64,000 nt of DNA, taken from NCBI GenBank assembly GCA_002778195.1, contig PCDI01000005.1:835075-899074 (forward strand), given 5' to 3'. This document shows, in pieces, positions 31,783 through 42,500 of this stretch. The notes below the pieces were generated by a model that saw only the letters and a program-made list of their open reading frames with translations, was not told where the DNA came from and did not search any database. Source of the stretch: Raffaelea ambrosiae (Eukaryota > Ascomycota > Sordariomycetes > Ophiostomatales > Ophiostomataceae). Position 1 is the first letter of the stretch; the number at the start of each line of letters is the position of its first letter. The position numbers were made by a program, and so were the translations under genes.

Positions 31783-33073
31783 CTATACAACCGTGTCCAC
31801 CACCCAGTCGACAATCTTGCTCACCATCAACAGCGACAGGGCGTGCCCCACGCCTTCCTGCTCGCTGAAGTCGACGTCGTTTTGGCTGCCGTACTGGTCC
31901 AGCCACGCGCGCGTGAACCGACTGGGCACCAGCGTGTCGTCGGCGCCGTTGAGAATCAGAAGCTTCTTGCCGGCAATCGTCGCCAGGCTCGCGTCCCGCT
32001 CCTGGCAGATGCGGGCAATCGACGCGCTCCATTCGGGGAACGCGTGTGTCTGCACGTCCGTGACGGGCACGCCCTTGTGTGCGGCCACGCGCTCTTCCAG
32101 CAGGGCGGTCAGGTTGGGCGAGCCGATGATCAGGATGCCTTTGGTCACACGCGGCTCCGAGGCCAGCACGTTCCAGGTGACGTGGCCACCGAGGGACAGG
32201 CCGGTGACGATGAACTCGCTGAGCACAAAGGAGCCCTCGATGTAGCTGGGAAGGTACTTCATGGCAATCTTGAGATCGTCGACGATGCCATCTGAAAGAG
32301 GGAGGGAAGGGGAGAGGGCATCAGTTGCACTGGGCTCACATCGGGGGGGTGGGTTGGCCCCATGAGGAGGGGATCAGGACGTCCGCGGGAGACCGAGTGA
32401 TCCGTATAGGCAGGCTTACCAATTGTCGACAGCATGTCTTGTCTATTTTGTTCATCGCATGGATCAGTCTCCGTATGTCTTTGTAGCCGAGCCGCTGTGT
32501 CTCCGTGACTGTGTCTCCGTGACTGGTCGAACTCACGCGTGTTTCGGGTTGCCATCCCTCCAGTCCTGGCTGTGCAGACGAGGATGCCACGTTAATCATT
32601 GAACGACACGTTTGGATTCCACATAGCTGCCCGTCTTACATAGAAAGAGTATCAATCTGCGGGAAATTTATTAGCAATGGCCAGACTATGGCGAAAGTGA
32701 TTGCGAGACAGGGGAAAGTGGCAAGGCGAAAGAAAGGAAGGCAAAAAAAAAAGAAGAGCAAACTGCTTCCCCCGAGAAAACTCACAGCTCGTTTGCCGTG
32801 ATTGCGGTTGTCAAATGTGGCCACGACGAGACCCTTCTTTGGTGAGCTCCGCGGGCGCCATTCGTGCAACAGCTGGTGCCCCAACGCTTCGGCGTCGAGG
32901 TGTGTCCGCGTGCGGCCGTGCACGTGGAAGAGCACGGTGGTGTCCTTGGCCTGCTCGGCCGTGAGCTCCTTCACGCCGTAGAGGTGCAGGTGGAAGCCGG
33001 CGATATTGAGGACGGTCTCGCTGGACGCGGGCACGCTGACCGGCTTGCCGATGAAGTTGTCTGTTGGGGCCAT
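31783..33073 (-). CDS. Alpha/beta hydrolase (esterase/lactonase-like), five exons with micro-exons
   Basis: Exons in coding order: 32786..33073 (288 nt), 32640..32656 (17 nt), 32537..32569 (33 nt), 32420..32442 (23 nt) and 31783..32291 (509 nt), 289 aa. This is the only solution I found that keeps phase and restores a continuous protein, reading NHGKRA-IDTLSI-QDWRDGNPKHA-QDMLSTI-DGIVDDLKIA, as expected for this fungal hydrolase group (NHG.R......W..GN..HA.DM). Catalytic triad: Ser153 in GLSLGG, Asp238/239 in NGADDTLVP and His270 in GVGHALS; FHVHGR near residue 49 fits the oxyanion region. Expected role: hydrolysis of an ester or lactone, the logical step after a BVMO. It is divergent from SDR2, and the shared promoter holds two cluster motifs. 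The ATG is preceded by a C18-A8 leader. Confidence 0.85.
32496..32523 (-). repeat. Perfect 14-bp tandem duplication in a hydrolase intron
   Basis: TGTGTCTCCGTGAC occurs twice in direct succession (32496..32509 and 32510..32523, plus strand) inside the intron between the 33-nt and 23-nt exons. Confidence 0.9.
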
Positions 33074-33711
33074 TTTTTTTTGGGGGGGGGGGGGGGGGGT
33101 TCTGGCTTTTATTTTTATTTTTTGCTTGTGAATTCTTTCTTTTATTTTTTCGAGCTTGCTGTTTAAGAAAGCTGAAAAAGTCAGGCTGCGAGAAACGCTT
33201 GTCAAGATCGCGGTGTGTCGGAAGTTTGGTTGTCCAAGTGTAAGTGTTTTCGTTTAGAGGACAAAGTTCGAACCCAAAGTTCAGTCCCCAATAAGAACCG
33301 CTTTGAGTTGCCGGCTTAATAATGAATGAGCTTAGTAGCTCTTTCCCTCCCAAACCTGGTTGCCAGCTTCCCTGTAGATTGATTATATTACCCGGGACCC
33401 TCTCCAAGACGGCGTAGTACAGCGCCATCTTACCTAGCTTGGCCCCATAGCTTCCCTTCCCCCTCCCTCTCGGCGCTCCGTACCACGGCGTCCAATGCCG
33501 GAGCCCCGACTGAACTCCAACCTCGGATTGGCCCCCCTCCCCTTTCCCCCAACCATCGGGAAGGCATGCGGGCACACGGACTGTCGTTACACGATAGCAA
33601 CATAGAGCTTCCCGCAGAGATGGAGCTAGAGAGGGAGCTTTCCTTTCCCCTTGCATCGTTTCTGTGCTTGAACCTCCTCAGCACGATCTGATCCCAGGAA
33701 ACCAACAAACA
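33074..33711. other. Divergent promoter of the hydrolase and SDR2
   Basis: 638 bp between the two starts. Includes an 18-nt poly-G run (33082..33099) next to the hydrolase ATG and two cluster motifs. Confidence 0.6.
33471..33508. promoter_or_regulatory. Pair of CGG-N4-CCG sites between hydrolase and SDR2
   Basis: CGGCGCTCCG at 33471..33480 and CGGAGCCCCG at 33499..33508 (reverse complement CGGGGCTCCG, identical to the site at 27353). They face each other about 18 bp apart, 398-435 bp from the hydrolase start and 204-241 bp from the SDR2 start. Confidence 0.65.
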
Positions 33712-34822
33712 ATGGCCTCGAGCATAGAGATCCCGACGGTTGGCCGTCTTTTCGCGGTTGACGGCCTGGTTGCTGTCGTGACCGGTGCTGCAGGAGGTGG
33801 GTAAAGAAAAAAGACTTTTCTGGTTTCCCGTCTAACGAACCTTGAACACATTGCTGCAGGCATTGGCCTGCTCATGGCGAGAGCCCTCGAGGCCAATGGA
33901 GCTCGCGTGTTCATCTTGGACATCAACGAAGCCAAGCTGGCCGAAGCGTGCAAGACTGCGGTGAGCTATATGAGGAAGAGGGCGAGCTGCCGTGTTGTGT
34001 GTTCGTTCGTAGGCCACTTTGGGTTGATTGACACAAATTCTATTCCACCCAGCAATTCGGCAGGATCTCGGCCATCAAGTGCGACATCACGTCCCAAGAG
34101 AGCCTCCGCGAGGCCGCCGCCCAGGTGGAAACCGAAGTCGGCTACATCAACCTGCTGGTGGCCAATGCCGGCACGCCAGGGCCGTACCCGCCGCCTCTTC
34201 CGCGCGATGCCTCGCTGTCCGAAGTCGTCGATGCCCTCTGGAACGTCCCCTTTGACGCCTTCCTGAGCACGTACAAGGTCAACAACGCGGGCACCTTTTA
34301 CACGGCGCTGGCCTTTTTGAAGCTGCTGGACGCCGGCAACAAGCAAGGGGAAGACAAAAGCACGCCCTACCCCAGCCAGATCATCACGACCGCCAGCATT
34401 ACCGCATTCAACCGGCAGGTGCCCAGCGGGTTTGCGTACGGGACAAGCAAAGCGGCTGTCGTCCACCTGACGAAGCAGCTGTCGACCTATCTGATCCCGT
34501 ATGGGATCCGGTGCAACTCGATTGCGCCGGGGTGTACGTCCTGTGGTTCTGCCGGGAAAAAAAAGGAAACAAGGAAATGAAGAAAGAAACCAACGATGAA
34601 TTCAACTAACCTTCCTCAGTGTATCCTACCGACATGTCCCAGCCGGCGCTCGACGCGGACAGTGAAGCCTTGCTGGCCACCATCCCAGCTGGGCGGACGG
34701 GTACGGTCGACGACATTGCCGGCGCCGTTCTGTTCCTGGCGTCGACAGCTGGATCCTACTGCAACGGCATGGTCATTCTGAGCGATGGCGGACGGCTGAG
34801 CGGGATGCCGGCGACGTACTAG
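33712..34822 (+). CDS. Short-chain dehydrogenase/reductase (SDR2)
   Basis: Four exons: 33712..33796, 33860..33960, 34053..34533 and 34620..34822, 289 aa; phases 1, 0 and 1 at the junctions agree. The cofactor motif TGAAGGIG (24-31) is itself split by the first intron. Asp in FILDIN at the end of beta-2 favours NAD(H). NAG at about 100-102, Ser about 177, and catalytic YGTSK with Tyr191 and Lys195. The C-terminal part LATIPAGRTGTVDDIAGAVLFLAS with ILSDGG is typical of classical SDRs. Reaction: oxidation or reduction of a hydroxyl/ketone, substrate unknown. Divergent from the alpha/beta hydrolase with the two cluster motifs between them, so probably co-regulated with it. Confidence 0.9.
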
Positions 34823-35291
34823 TTTTAAGTGGCATGTCTTGTCCGATGTTGGGGACTGTAGGATCATGTTCAAAGCACGTTTGGCAATTGCCATGAGATG
34901 TACATCAAAATGTGTTGCGTTCGTGAATCGATTCGTGACTCGAAATTTGGTAGACTTTTTTTCGATTTCAACAAAAGATCTACATGAGAAGGCATTCCTG
35001 CCTCTATTTGCAGACAGGGCCGTTTCTAAGGACAGCACACCCGTGCTGTCTGTCATTACAGGATGCAATGGATGAGAAAGCGAGAAGAAAAGCCGACGCC
35101 CCAGAAAAATCCAAAAAAAAAGAAAAATGCAAACAACAATATAAATCATACCCGTGATCCCATCGAAAAGACACAAAAAAGGTCCCATCAACGCCCATTG
35201 ATACCCCATGAAAGAACCTAATTTTCAGTTCCGGTTCACAAACCCGAAATCATGAGCTATTTCTTTTCTTTTCTTTTCTTTTCCTTTTAAT
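34823..35291. other. Convergent 3' region between SDR2 and the CAF-1 gene
   Basis: AT-richer than its surroundings. A pyrimidine simple repeat of TTTTC units lies at 35260-35287. No gene. Confidence 0.5.
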
Positions 35292-37439
35292 TTATTTGAG
35301 CTTCCATGTCTTCTGCTGCCCTGGACCCGTCCGCTCTGCCAGGGCTTCCAGCGAGTTCTTGATCTGGCTCTTGGTGCATTTGGGGAACTCGGAGCTGAGA
35401 ATCTCCACCACGCCAATCTTGCTGAGCTTGGCATACTGCATAATCGCCTTCTTGAAGTCGTCCACGAGCTCGGGAGCCACGCCGGCCTTCTTCGGGTCGG
35501 GCTTGCTGTTGGTGACCGATGCAGAAGCCGTGCCGAGTGCAGCAAAGGCATCGGTTGGTGCTGGTGGTGGTGCCATGACGTTTGTGCTAGTAGTTTCTTT
35601 CGAGGCAGTCGCTTTGCTCGTGGCGGTTGTTGGCGCTGGCGCGGGTTCAGCGACGGGAACTGGCTCCCAGTACTGGGTTGAGAAGGGATCAATAGCTTCG
35701 TCGTGTTCTGTCGTTCAAGTTAGTCAGAGTGAGCAAAAGTATTGTGTTAAATCACAATAACAATCGGTCACATACCAAGAATAAACTCCATACGGAAGGC
35801 ATCCAGATCAAGTCCAGATGCTGGTCGCCCTTGGTCTTCCCAGCAGATGCCTGTGCTTTCTGGCTCCATGCCTGTAGTGAATGCAGCCCGGATGGGTGCT
35901 GCATCTTCGGAGTCGTCCAAAAAGTCGTCCATCTCTTCATCCTCGTCCAGGTCTTCTTCCTCGTCATCCAAGTCGTCAACATCTTCACCGTCACCGTCAT
36001 CCACCCATTCAGCCTCGGAGTCGTAATCGTAATTCAGGGGCACCACCGTCTTAGCCATGGGGTTGCGTGCCAGTTTTGGCAAGCGAGCATCCGTCGGGAG
36101 GTTGGTGGCCGTTCCGTAGTAGGCTGGCCGCACGTCTTCACGAAATCCCAGAAATTTCATAGGTACCGTTCTCAAGAGATTCAGTGCCAATTTCGTTTGC
36201 GTGTCCTGTGCATCGCCCGATTCGGACATCAGTGTCATGATTTTCCTCACGCTGGGCCGTGTGCGTCCCCGCCGAGGTTGACGGCAGGGCAGCTGAAAAT
36301 AATCCACGGCCGTGCTGGCATCGAGTTTGGCTGGCGTGAAGGAGCCACGCTTGCCAGAAACATAGTCGTCCAGTGTGCGTGACTTGGCCGACTTGGCTTC
36401 GTCGTCCAGGCCGTAGAGTGTCGTGGCCATGATCACATTCTCCTTGATGAAGAAAGGCTTGAATATCCGGTCATATTCGGACACGCCGGACACCGCTGCT
36501 TTTTGTGGGGATGCCTTGACCGGGCTGTTCCCTGCAGACGCTGGTGATCCTGCTGCCGCTGCCGCCGCCGCCGCTGCTTCGGCAAACGGGCTTGCTTTCT
36601 TGGGCGTGGAGGGTGCGCCGGTCTTGAAGAACGAGTTTAGTCTCAGTTGGCTCCGCTCCTTCTTCTCCTTGGCCTTCTGGATCTTTCGCTCTTCTTCCTC
36701 CTTTTCCTTGCGCTTTTTGTCCTTCTCCTCTGTGCGCCGGCGGTCCTCCTCCTCCTTTCGCTTGCGTTTCTCTTCCCGTTCACGCTCCCGTTCTTCGGCG
36801 CGTGCCTTCTTCTCGGCTTCGGCTGCTGCCCGCTCGAGTTTCCTGGCTGCCTCTGCCTTCTCCTTCTCTTCTTTGCGAGCTGTGTCCGCTTTGGCCTTCT
36901 CTTCCCGGCGAGCAGCATCGGCCTTGGCCTTCTCTTCCTTTTCTGCTGGGGTAAGACGTTTGCGTTTAGCAGGCGGAGGAGTGCTGGTTGCGCCCTGGGC
37001 GTTGGGGCTTGCCGACAGACCGGACGGCATGGTGGAATCGATGGTGATGACAAGTTGTGGCGTCGTCAAGGGGCCAGCTCGAGAGGGTGTAGGATTGGGA
37101 GATGGGGATGGTCTTGCTGGAGTGCTGGTGCCAACGTCGGTGAGGAGAGATTCGGGGCTCCCAGAAGGAGGAGAGTCGGCAGGGATGGAGGGCAAGGTAG
37201 GAGACGTGCGGCCTTCTGATGCTGCAGGGTAAAGCGTTGTGTTAGAGCTGGTCAGGTATTCCAACAAACGGAACTGTCGGGGTTGCAAACGTACGAATGA
37301 CAGAAATGTTTTCGACGTCCTGCACAACGTGGACGTTGCTCTTGCCCGTGGAATCGTCCAGGTATTCTTCGTGGCTCCTCTTCCGGGACGGGGATTCAGC
37401 TCCGTCCTGGATATTGGGAGACACGACAAGAAGAGGCAT
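35292..37439 (-). CDS. Chromatin assembly factor 1 large subunit (p150/Cac1/Rlf2)
   Basis: Three exons in coding order: 37295..37439, 35776..37221 and 35292..35707, 668 aa. Start at MPLLVVSPNIQDG (37439). Domains in order: a Ser/Pro-rich N-terminus; a KER region of about 150 residues made almost entirely of Lys, Glu, Arg and Ala (long charged helix); a conserved segment ending in RPAYYGTATN; the ED region beginning NYDYDSEAEWVDDGDGEDV and followed by a long acidic run; EFILEHDEAIDPFSTQYWEP across the last junction; and a C-terminal winged-helix-like domain (VDDFKKAIMQYAKLSKIGVVEIL). This is the histone H3-H4 chaperone subunit that binds PCNA and deposits nucleosomes behind replication forks, in the nucleus. 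Family assignment is firm from domain order and the ED motif. Confidence 0.92.
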
Positions 37440-38561
37440 CGAGACAGAGGGTCGAGGCGTGGAGGTAAAGAGGGCTGGCCGGCATGCAATTAAGACAAGT
37501 GGAGGGACAGATCGTCCTTCTTGTGAACTTGTGCACCAGAAATCATTTGCCAGAGAGAGCGGAATGCGAAGCAAAATCCAAATGAGGAAAAGCAGATGCA
37601 GAATCGTCTTTGGTGGGAGAATTCGTTGTGATTGGCGACGTCGAATTGGGAGCTTCGCATCAAAAAATCCAAGAAGGGTAGAGGAAGGGTGTGGACAAAT
37701 GTCACGAGAACGAGAGCCCAGAAGGTGGGTGGGTGGACGCGTTAACGGGTCCACGTTCCCCAGGTACCCACGGGGGCTAATACAATAGAATGAAAAGGAG
37801 ACGCGTTAATTTGGCGTGTTCACGCGTCTTACTGTGGCTTGTCTGTGGCTGTTCATCTTCTTATTCAGCTTCATCACGTGCTGTAATGGCTTCTGTACGA
37901 TATGCGGGTCGGTCACTATCTGTGCAGCCCACCCACTCCTCGAGGGCCGATGACGGTGCTGTAGGGACTGGAAGGATCACTTGGTTCCTACTAGATCGTG
38001 CATCTCTAGCGGAGATTATCCCACGCTTGCGACCTTCTGGATACACCGCATAGTTATGTCTTGAAAAAAGTCGCTCATGAGGTCGCTAACTAACCATCGG
38101 AATCACCAGACCATGACGCAAGCTGAAGAGGGTACTCGTATGCATATGAGACAGACGGCGACAAAGAAATTATATTGGAAAAAAACCGGTGCAGAGTATC
38201 GAATGACAAGAAAAGTAACACTATGTTCCTTTCGGACCAAAGAGTTGGAATTCAGAAGCCTATAAACGCCTGACAATGCAAATGAATGGGGTCGGGTGGT
38301 GGCTATTAGAGTATGTAGAGCAAGCAGAAAACAAAAAGAGCAAATGCAGGAGGGAGCTGCCCTCTTCCAAACTGCCGTGGCAGTGGGATCCATAATCCAT
38401 CATGGTTCTTGGCTAGCAAGAATCCGGTATTCCAAGCAAAGACAGAGAGTAGCAAAAACAGAGGCAAAGGATATAGTGTTCATAAATCAGAAGCAAAAGG
38501 CAATGGCAACCGGGTAGAATTGGAAGCAGAGCGAGACAGCAGGAGCAGTCTTGTTCCGTCC
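37440..38561. other. Intergenic, 1.12 kb
   Basis: Promoter side of the CAF-1 gene and 3' flank of the conserved unknown gene. Lower GC in 37790-38530. No gene supported. Confidence 0.5.
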
Positions 38562-39545
38562 TTAGTCCGGGTTGGCAATAAACAGGCGGCCAGTGGACAT
38601 AGTCATGGTGCGCTCGTCAACACTGCCGCGGCGGCGAAGGTCTTCGGCCGTCCGAACGCTCTTCTCCCGGGTTATTGTGGCATGGGAGGCGCTGTTGGTC
38701 GCCAGGCGTCCGGTGCTAGAGAGATCGGGCACGTTGTCCTGGCGCTCGGCACTGCTGCCGCTGGCCGTGCTGCGGGCTTTGCCGCTAGCAGTGTCGGCAA
38801 GGTCGGCCTGGCTGTTGGAAGCACTGATACCGGCGTTCACGGTAGCCTGGTCGTCCACGAGACTGCCGGTGCGCTCCGGGGTGTCACCTGGACTCCAGCG
38901 ACGAGACCCGGCCTGCGAGCTCGAAGCCAGAGCGCCCGAGGAGGTGCGGAACTGCGGCCCACGCCGACCACTAGCGGTGCTGCTGCGGCCGCTGCTACCG
39001 GTCCTGCGGTGGTTCAGGCGGCTTGTCGCAGTGAAGTCGTCATCGTCGCTATCTTCGCCTTCGACCTCGGTGGCGCTGAGACGTAGGGGGACACCGCCAA
39101 TACCGACGTAGTTGCTGTCGGAGCCGAAGCCAAGGGTCGATCCCTTGTGGTGACGGATCTTCGCAGCGACTTTGCCGCCAGTTGAAAGACCCGTGCTTGT
39201 GCGGCCAGAGCCGGCAGTCACATATCCACCGCTTGCGACGATTTCGCGGTTAGCACGCGCGCGCGCCGCCCGCTGCTGGGCCACAATACGTGGGTCTTCA
39301 AGCTGTGCACGCTCGCTCCACACCGTGGCCTTTTGGCGTCGCAAGAGTGCCACGTAAGAGGACGGCTGCGAGGGCTGGCCGCCGGGACCGCCGGAACGCG
39401 ACGACGTAGACCTCCTAATGTTGTCGTTTGTCGGGCTCGTACGGTAGGCGGCAGGAGGTGCCATGCCGGAGCTCGAGACGGTGCTAAACGTGTTCACGGA
39501 TGGCGAGCGACGGTTGTGGCTCAAGGGCGGTTGGGCGAGTTGCAT
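38562..39545 (-). CDS. Conserved fungal protein of unknown function (disordered, Ser/Arg-rich)
   Basis: Single exon, 327 aa from MQLAQPPLSHNRR; the frame is open 43 codons further upstream but without conserved sequence. No folded domain is recognisable. Segments that I recall being conserved across ascomycetes are AAYRTSPTNDNIRR, SSYVALLRRQKATVW, GVPLRLSATEVEG and the C-terminal AEDLRRRGSVDERTMTM...RLFIANPD. The sequence is basic and Ser/Thr-rich with one acidic patch (EGEDSDDDDF), suggesting a phosphorylated, intrinsically disordered protein. I do not assign a function. Confidence 0.75.
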   Translation of the reverse strand: MQLAQPPLSHNRRSPSVNTFSTVSSSGMAPPAAYRTSPTNDNIRRSTSSRSGGPGGQPSQPSSYVALLRRQKATVWSERAQLEDPRIVAQQRAARARANREIVASGGYVTAGSGRTSTGLSTGGKVAAKIRHHKGSTLGFGSDSNYVGIGGVPLRLSATEVEGEDSDDDDFTATSRLNHRRTGSSGRSSTASGRRGPQFRTSSGALASSSQAGSRRWSPGDTPERTGSLVDDQATVNAGISASNSQADLADTASGKARSTASGSSAERQDNVPDLSSTGRLATNSASHATITREKSVRTAEDLRRRGSVDERTMTMSTGRLFIANPD

Positions 39546-42500
39546 CGTAGACGTTTTTTGAGGAGGTTCGGCGGGGAAGACGTTGGACGAAGTCGTGCGC
39601 GTGTGGTTGTGGGAATATGTCTGTCTCTCGGAAGGAAGAGGTCGCCGTCGTACAGGCAATTGAGCTTCGTACATGGTCCTCGGACGAGTACAGACACCAA
39701 CGGCGCAGCAGAGACGGGAAAAGGAAGACGAAGGGAGGTCGGGAGATTAAAAAAATGGAGGATGCGTTAAGTGGTGCTGCCCTCCTGTTTGTTCTAAGCG
39801 ATCAGGAGGTCCTGCTGCTGTTGCCGTTCCTTTGTTTGCTTGTGCCTTCTTGTTCCTTGTTTTTGTGGCCGCGGGATTTGCGTCGGTGGGCGGTTGGACA
39901 ATTTATTTGGTGGGATACAAGCCAAAAAAAAAAAAGCAAACTCAGCGAGCTCTTGGCGAGAGGGCGCCTTATGGTGGGTCAAAGACGGAGGGGCGCGCGG
40001 TTGCAGGCAGGCAGGGCTTGCCAGATACACGAAGCGGTAGTGCCCTCTCTTCTTTTTTAATTGTTGGTCTGCCAAAGAACAGCCGGGTCGTGTTGGCCAA
40101 GGAGAGAAATGGACAGCCTGCTAGTGGCCGAGTGTATTTTTGGAGTATTTTTGGCCGGCGGCTGTTCTCAATACGGGAAACAATCGTTGCAGGCGAGGAG
40201 GCCCCGGATTCTGATCCAGATTTTTTATCCAGTCGGACAAGAACCAGCAGCTGGACAGGCCCCCTTATTGCGTAACAGGTGGGTTGTAGTGGGCCGGAAT
40301 TCGGGTGCGCATGCGCTGTTGGACCGTCGTTATTGTTATGCAGGCGGCCAATTTGTTCTGTCAGAGGAGCATGGCAAGCCTGAAATTGTCAGGGAGGGAA
40401 AGAAAGCAAGGCAGGGGAAACTGAAGATGCGAATAAGAAATAAAGTAAAGAGGCTTCAGAAAAGGCAAGACAAGAGATAAGGGGGGAAGGCAGCACAGAC
40501 GCTGGAAGAGGCGGGCAGCTAGACAGTTTTATTGCGGAGGTCTGTGGGCTGCCCACGCAGGTCTTGGACATGACTTCACAGCACGGCGTCTTTCTCGCTC
40601 GCTGTGGCCCTCATCAACGTTGCATAGCGCTTGTCTGATGATGTTATGCCCGATTCCCAGAGGGGCCTGGGAGGTGTGGGTGGGCTGAGTCGGCTGAGGT
40701 GGATGCGAGACCAGTGGAGCACTCGGGCGGCTTACTGGGAACAGGGGTGCGATTGGGCGGTCCAGGGCACACGCTACTGGCCAAAGGCCCAATTGGCGGG
40801 CAGGCCAGCTAGTGCAGCGCGGTGAGTGCCTCCGCCAGGAGAAAAGTTTGCCGGCAGCACTGTTGTGCTATGCTATGCTTTGAGAAAGAAAGGGACGGTG
40901 CCTTGTTGGCGGATTGGCGGAAGATCGTGATGCGATGTGATGGGACAGTGTTTTCTCTTTCCTTTTACGGAAGGTGCTGCTGCGCGGGCAGATACACAAA
41001 ATGCAAGAATGTTTTCAGGGAACGGGCAATGACGTTGGACGCTCTTTCCCTCCAGGCTCTGCACCCGGCACTCTGGCCCCTCGGGCAGGAAGCGAGGAAT
41101 GGAAAGGCACACTACAAAATACGCTCCACGGCTGTGCGGAGTCGCCCGTGGGCTTTTTTATTTTTCGCTCCAAGGACACAACGTCAGTGACATACTGGTA
41201 CGCTTCTTAGGGATGCCCCAGCGTCGATCAATATCGGTCCTATGAGCGAGCGCTATTTTCCACACTTCTTGGTTCTCTGGCGTCCGTCTTTCCTTTTTTT
41301 TAATGATGTTACGTATCCTTGCAAGTGAGATGCACATCGTCATGAAGATATGCTGACCGCATCTTGGCAACCCAGTGCTAGGCCCGTCGAATGAAGAAAA
41401 CAGCGAAAAAAAAAGAAGGATGTCATTCACCGGCGCAGGGTGGTTGCTGGCGGGCAGTAATTCGCTGCAACCTGCAAGCTTTCGCATCAGTCTGCAGTTC
41501 GGTGCCTGTGGGTGCATTTGGGGCGTATTTCCCCTCTCGCCGACCAGCGCCTAGGTTTCCCGATTCGGCCTGTGCTTCAAGCTTGCATCCGTAGGGCAGG
41601 GAAGAACAAGGAAGTGGGTGAGATAGCGTTGCAGGCTACAGCATGCGGAGGGATCGTACGAGGTTCCCCAATCCTTCGCAGGACGGAGGGCATATCCGGG
41701 ACGGCCAGCCAGAGAGCTTTGTTGGGAAAGTGTCGGCAGGACGGCGCTGCGGGTTTATTCAACCCAAAACAGATTGCCTTAATCCGCGACGCACCTACCA
41801 GGCAGCGCGCGGAAGATGGGGAAATGGGGGGAACGAAGCAGCTCTTTCTGCTGCTGGGCATCTGCTACAAAGCATGTTGCTAGGGGTCGCACACAACCCC
41901 CCATGCACAATCCCATATCTCGCACCATGCCAACCGCTTCGGCGCCAATATTGGCTGATGGGCTGAAATGTTGTCAGACGCAGGAATCTCGTCAGCGGTC
42001 ATCAGGGTCCCTAGCCTGCACTAGGTTGCTAGCGCTGGGATCAACCAGCTGCTGCTCTTTGTTCGCGCCCTTTTTGTCCGGGTTTGGTTCTTTTGGTGCT
42101 TGGGATGCTGTTTGTTACGACTTCCGGCGGCCGACAGTTCGCTAGCCCTTCGCTGGGCTGCGTTCGGATTGTCCTGGCTTGACTGGCTTCGCCTGGGAAG
42201 AGGCAAAATCCGGGCTTCTTTTCGGCGCTTTTCCTGTCCCTCCCAACCTAGGACAAACAGCATGGACCACTGGTCTTTCTTGCAGGCCTTCCGAGAAGCA
42301 CCGCTTTCCCTCCCTAGGCCGACAGTCGCCGAGAGAGTGAAAGAGCGTTTCAGACGCAATGGCCGTTATGAGCAAGGATGTTCCTTATATCTCTCACACG
42401 CCTACCACCCCGAATTTGGTGATATCGGCACATATTGGCCCTCTTTGGGCGGCAAGTCTCCAGCTGTTCACGTCATAGTGCGCACCAACCAGCAAATCTT

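Noticed and set aside
40630..40690. Possible C/D-box snoRNA (TGATGATG followed by CTGA)
   Set aside because: No convincing terminal stem and no internal C'/D' boxes; the motifs are short enough to occur by chance.
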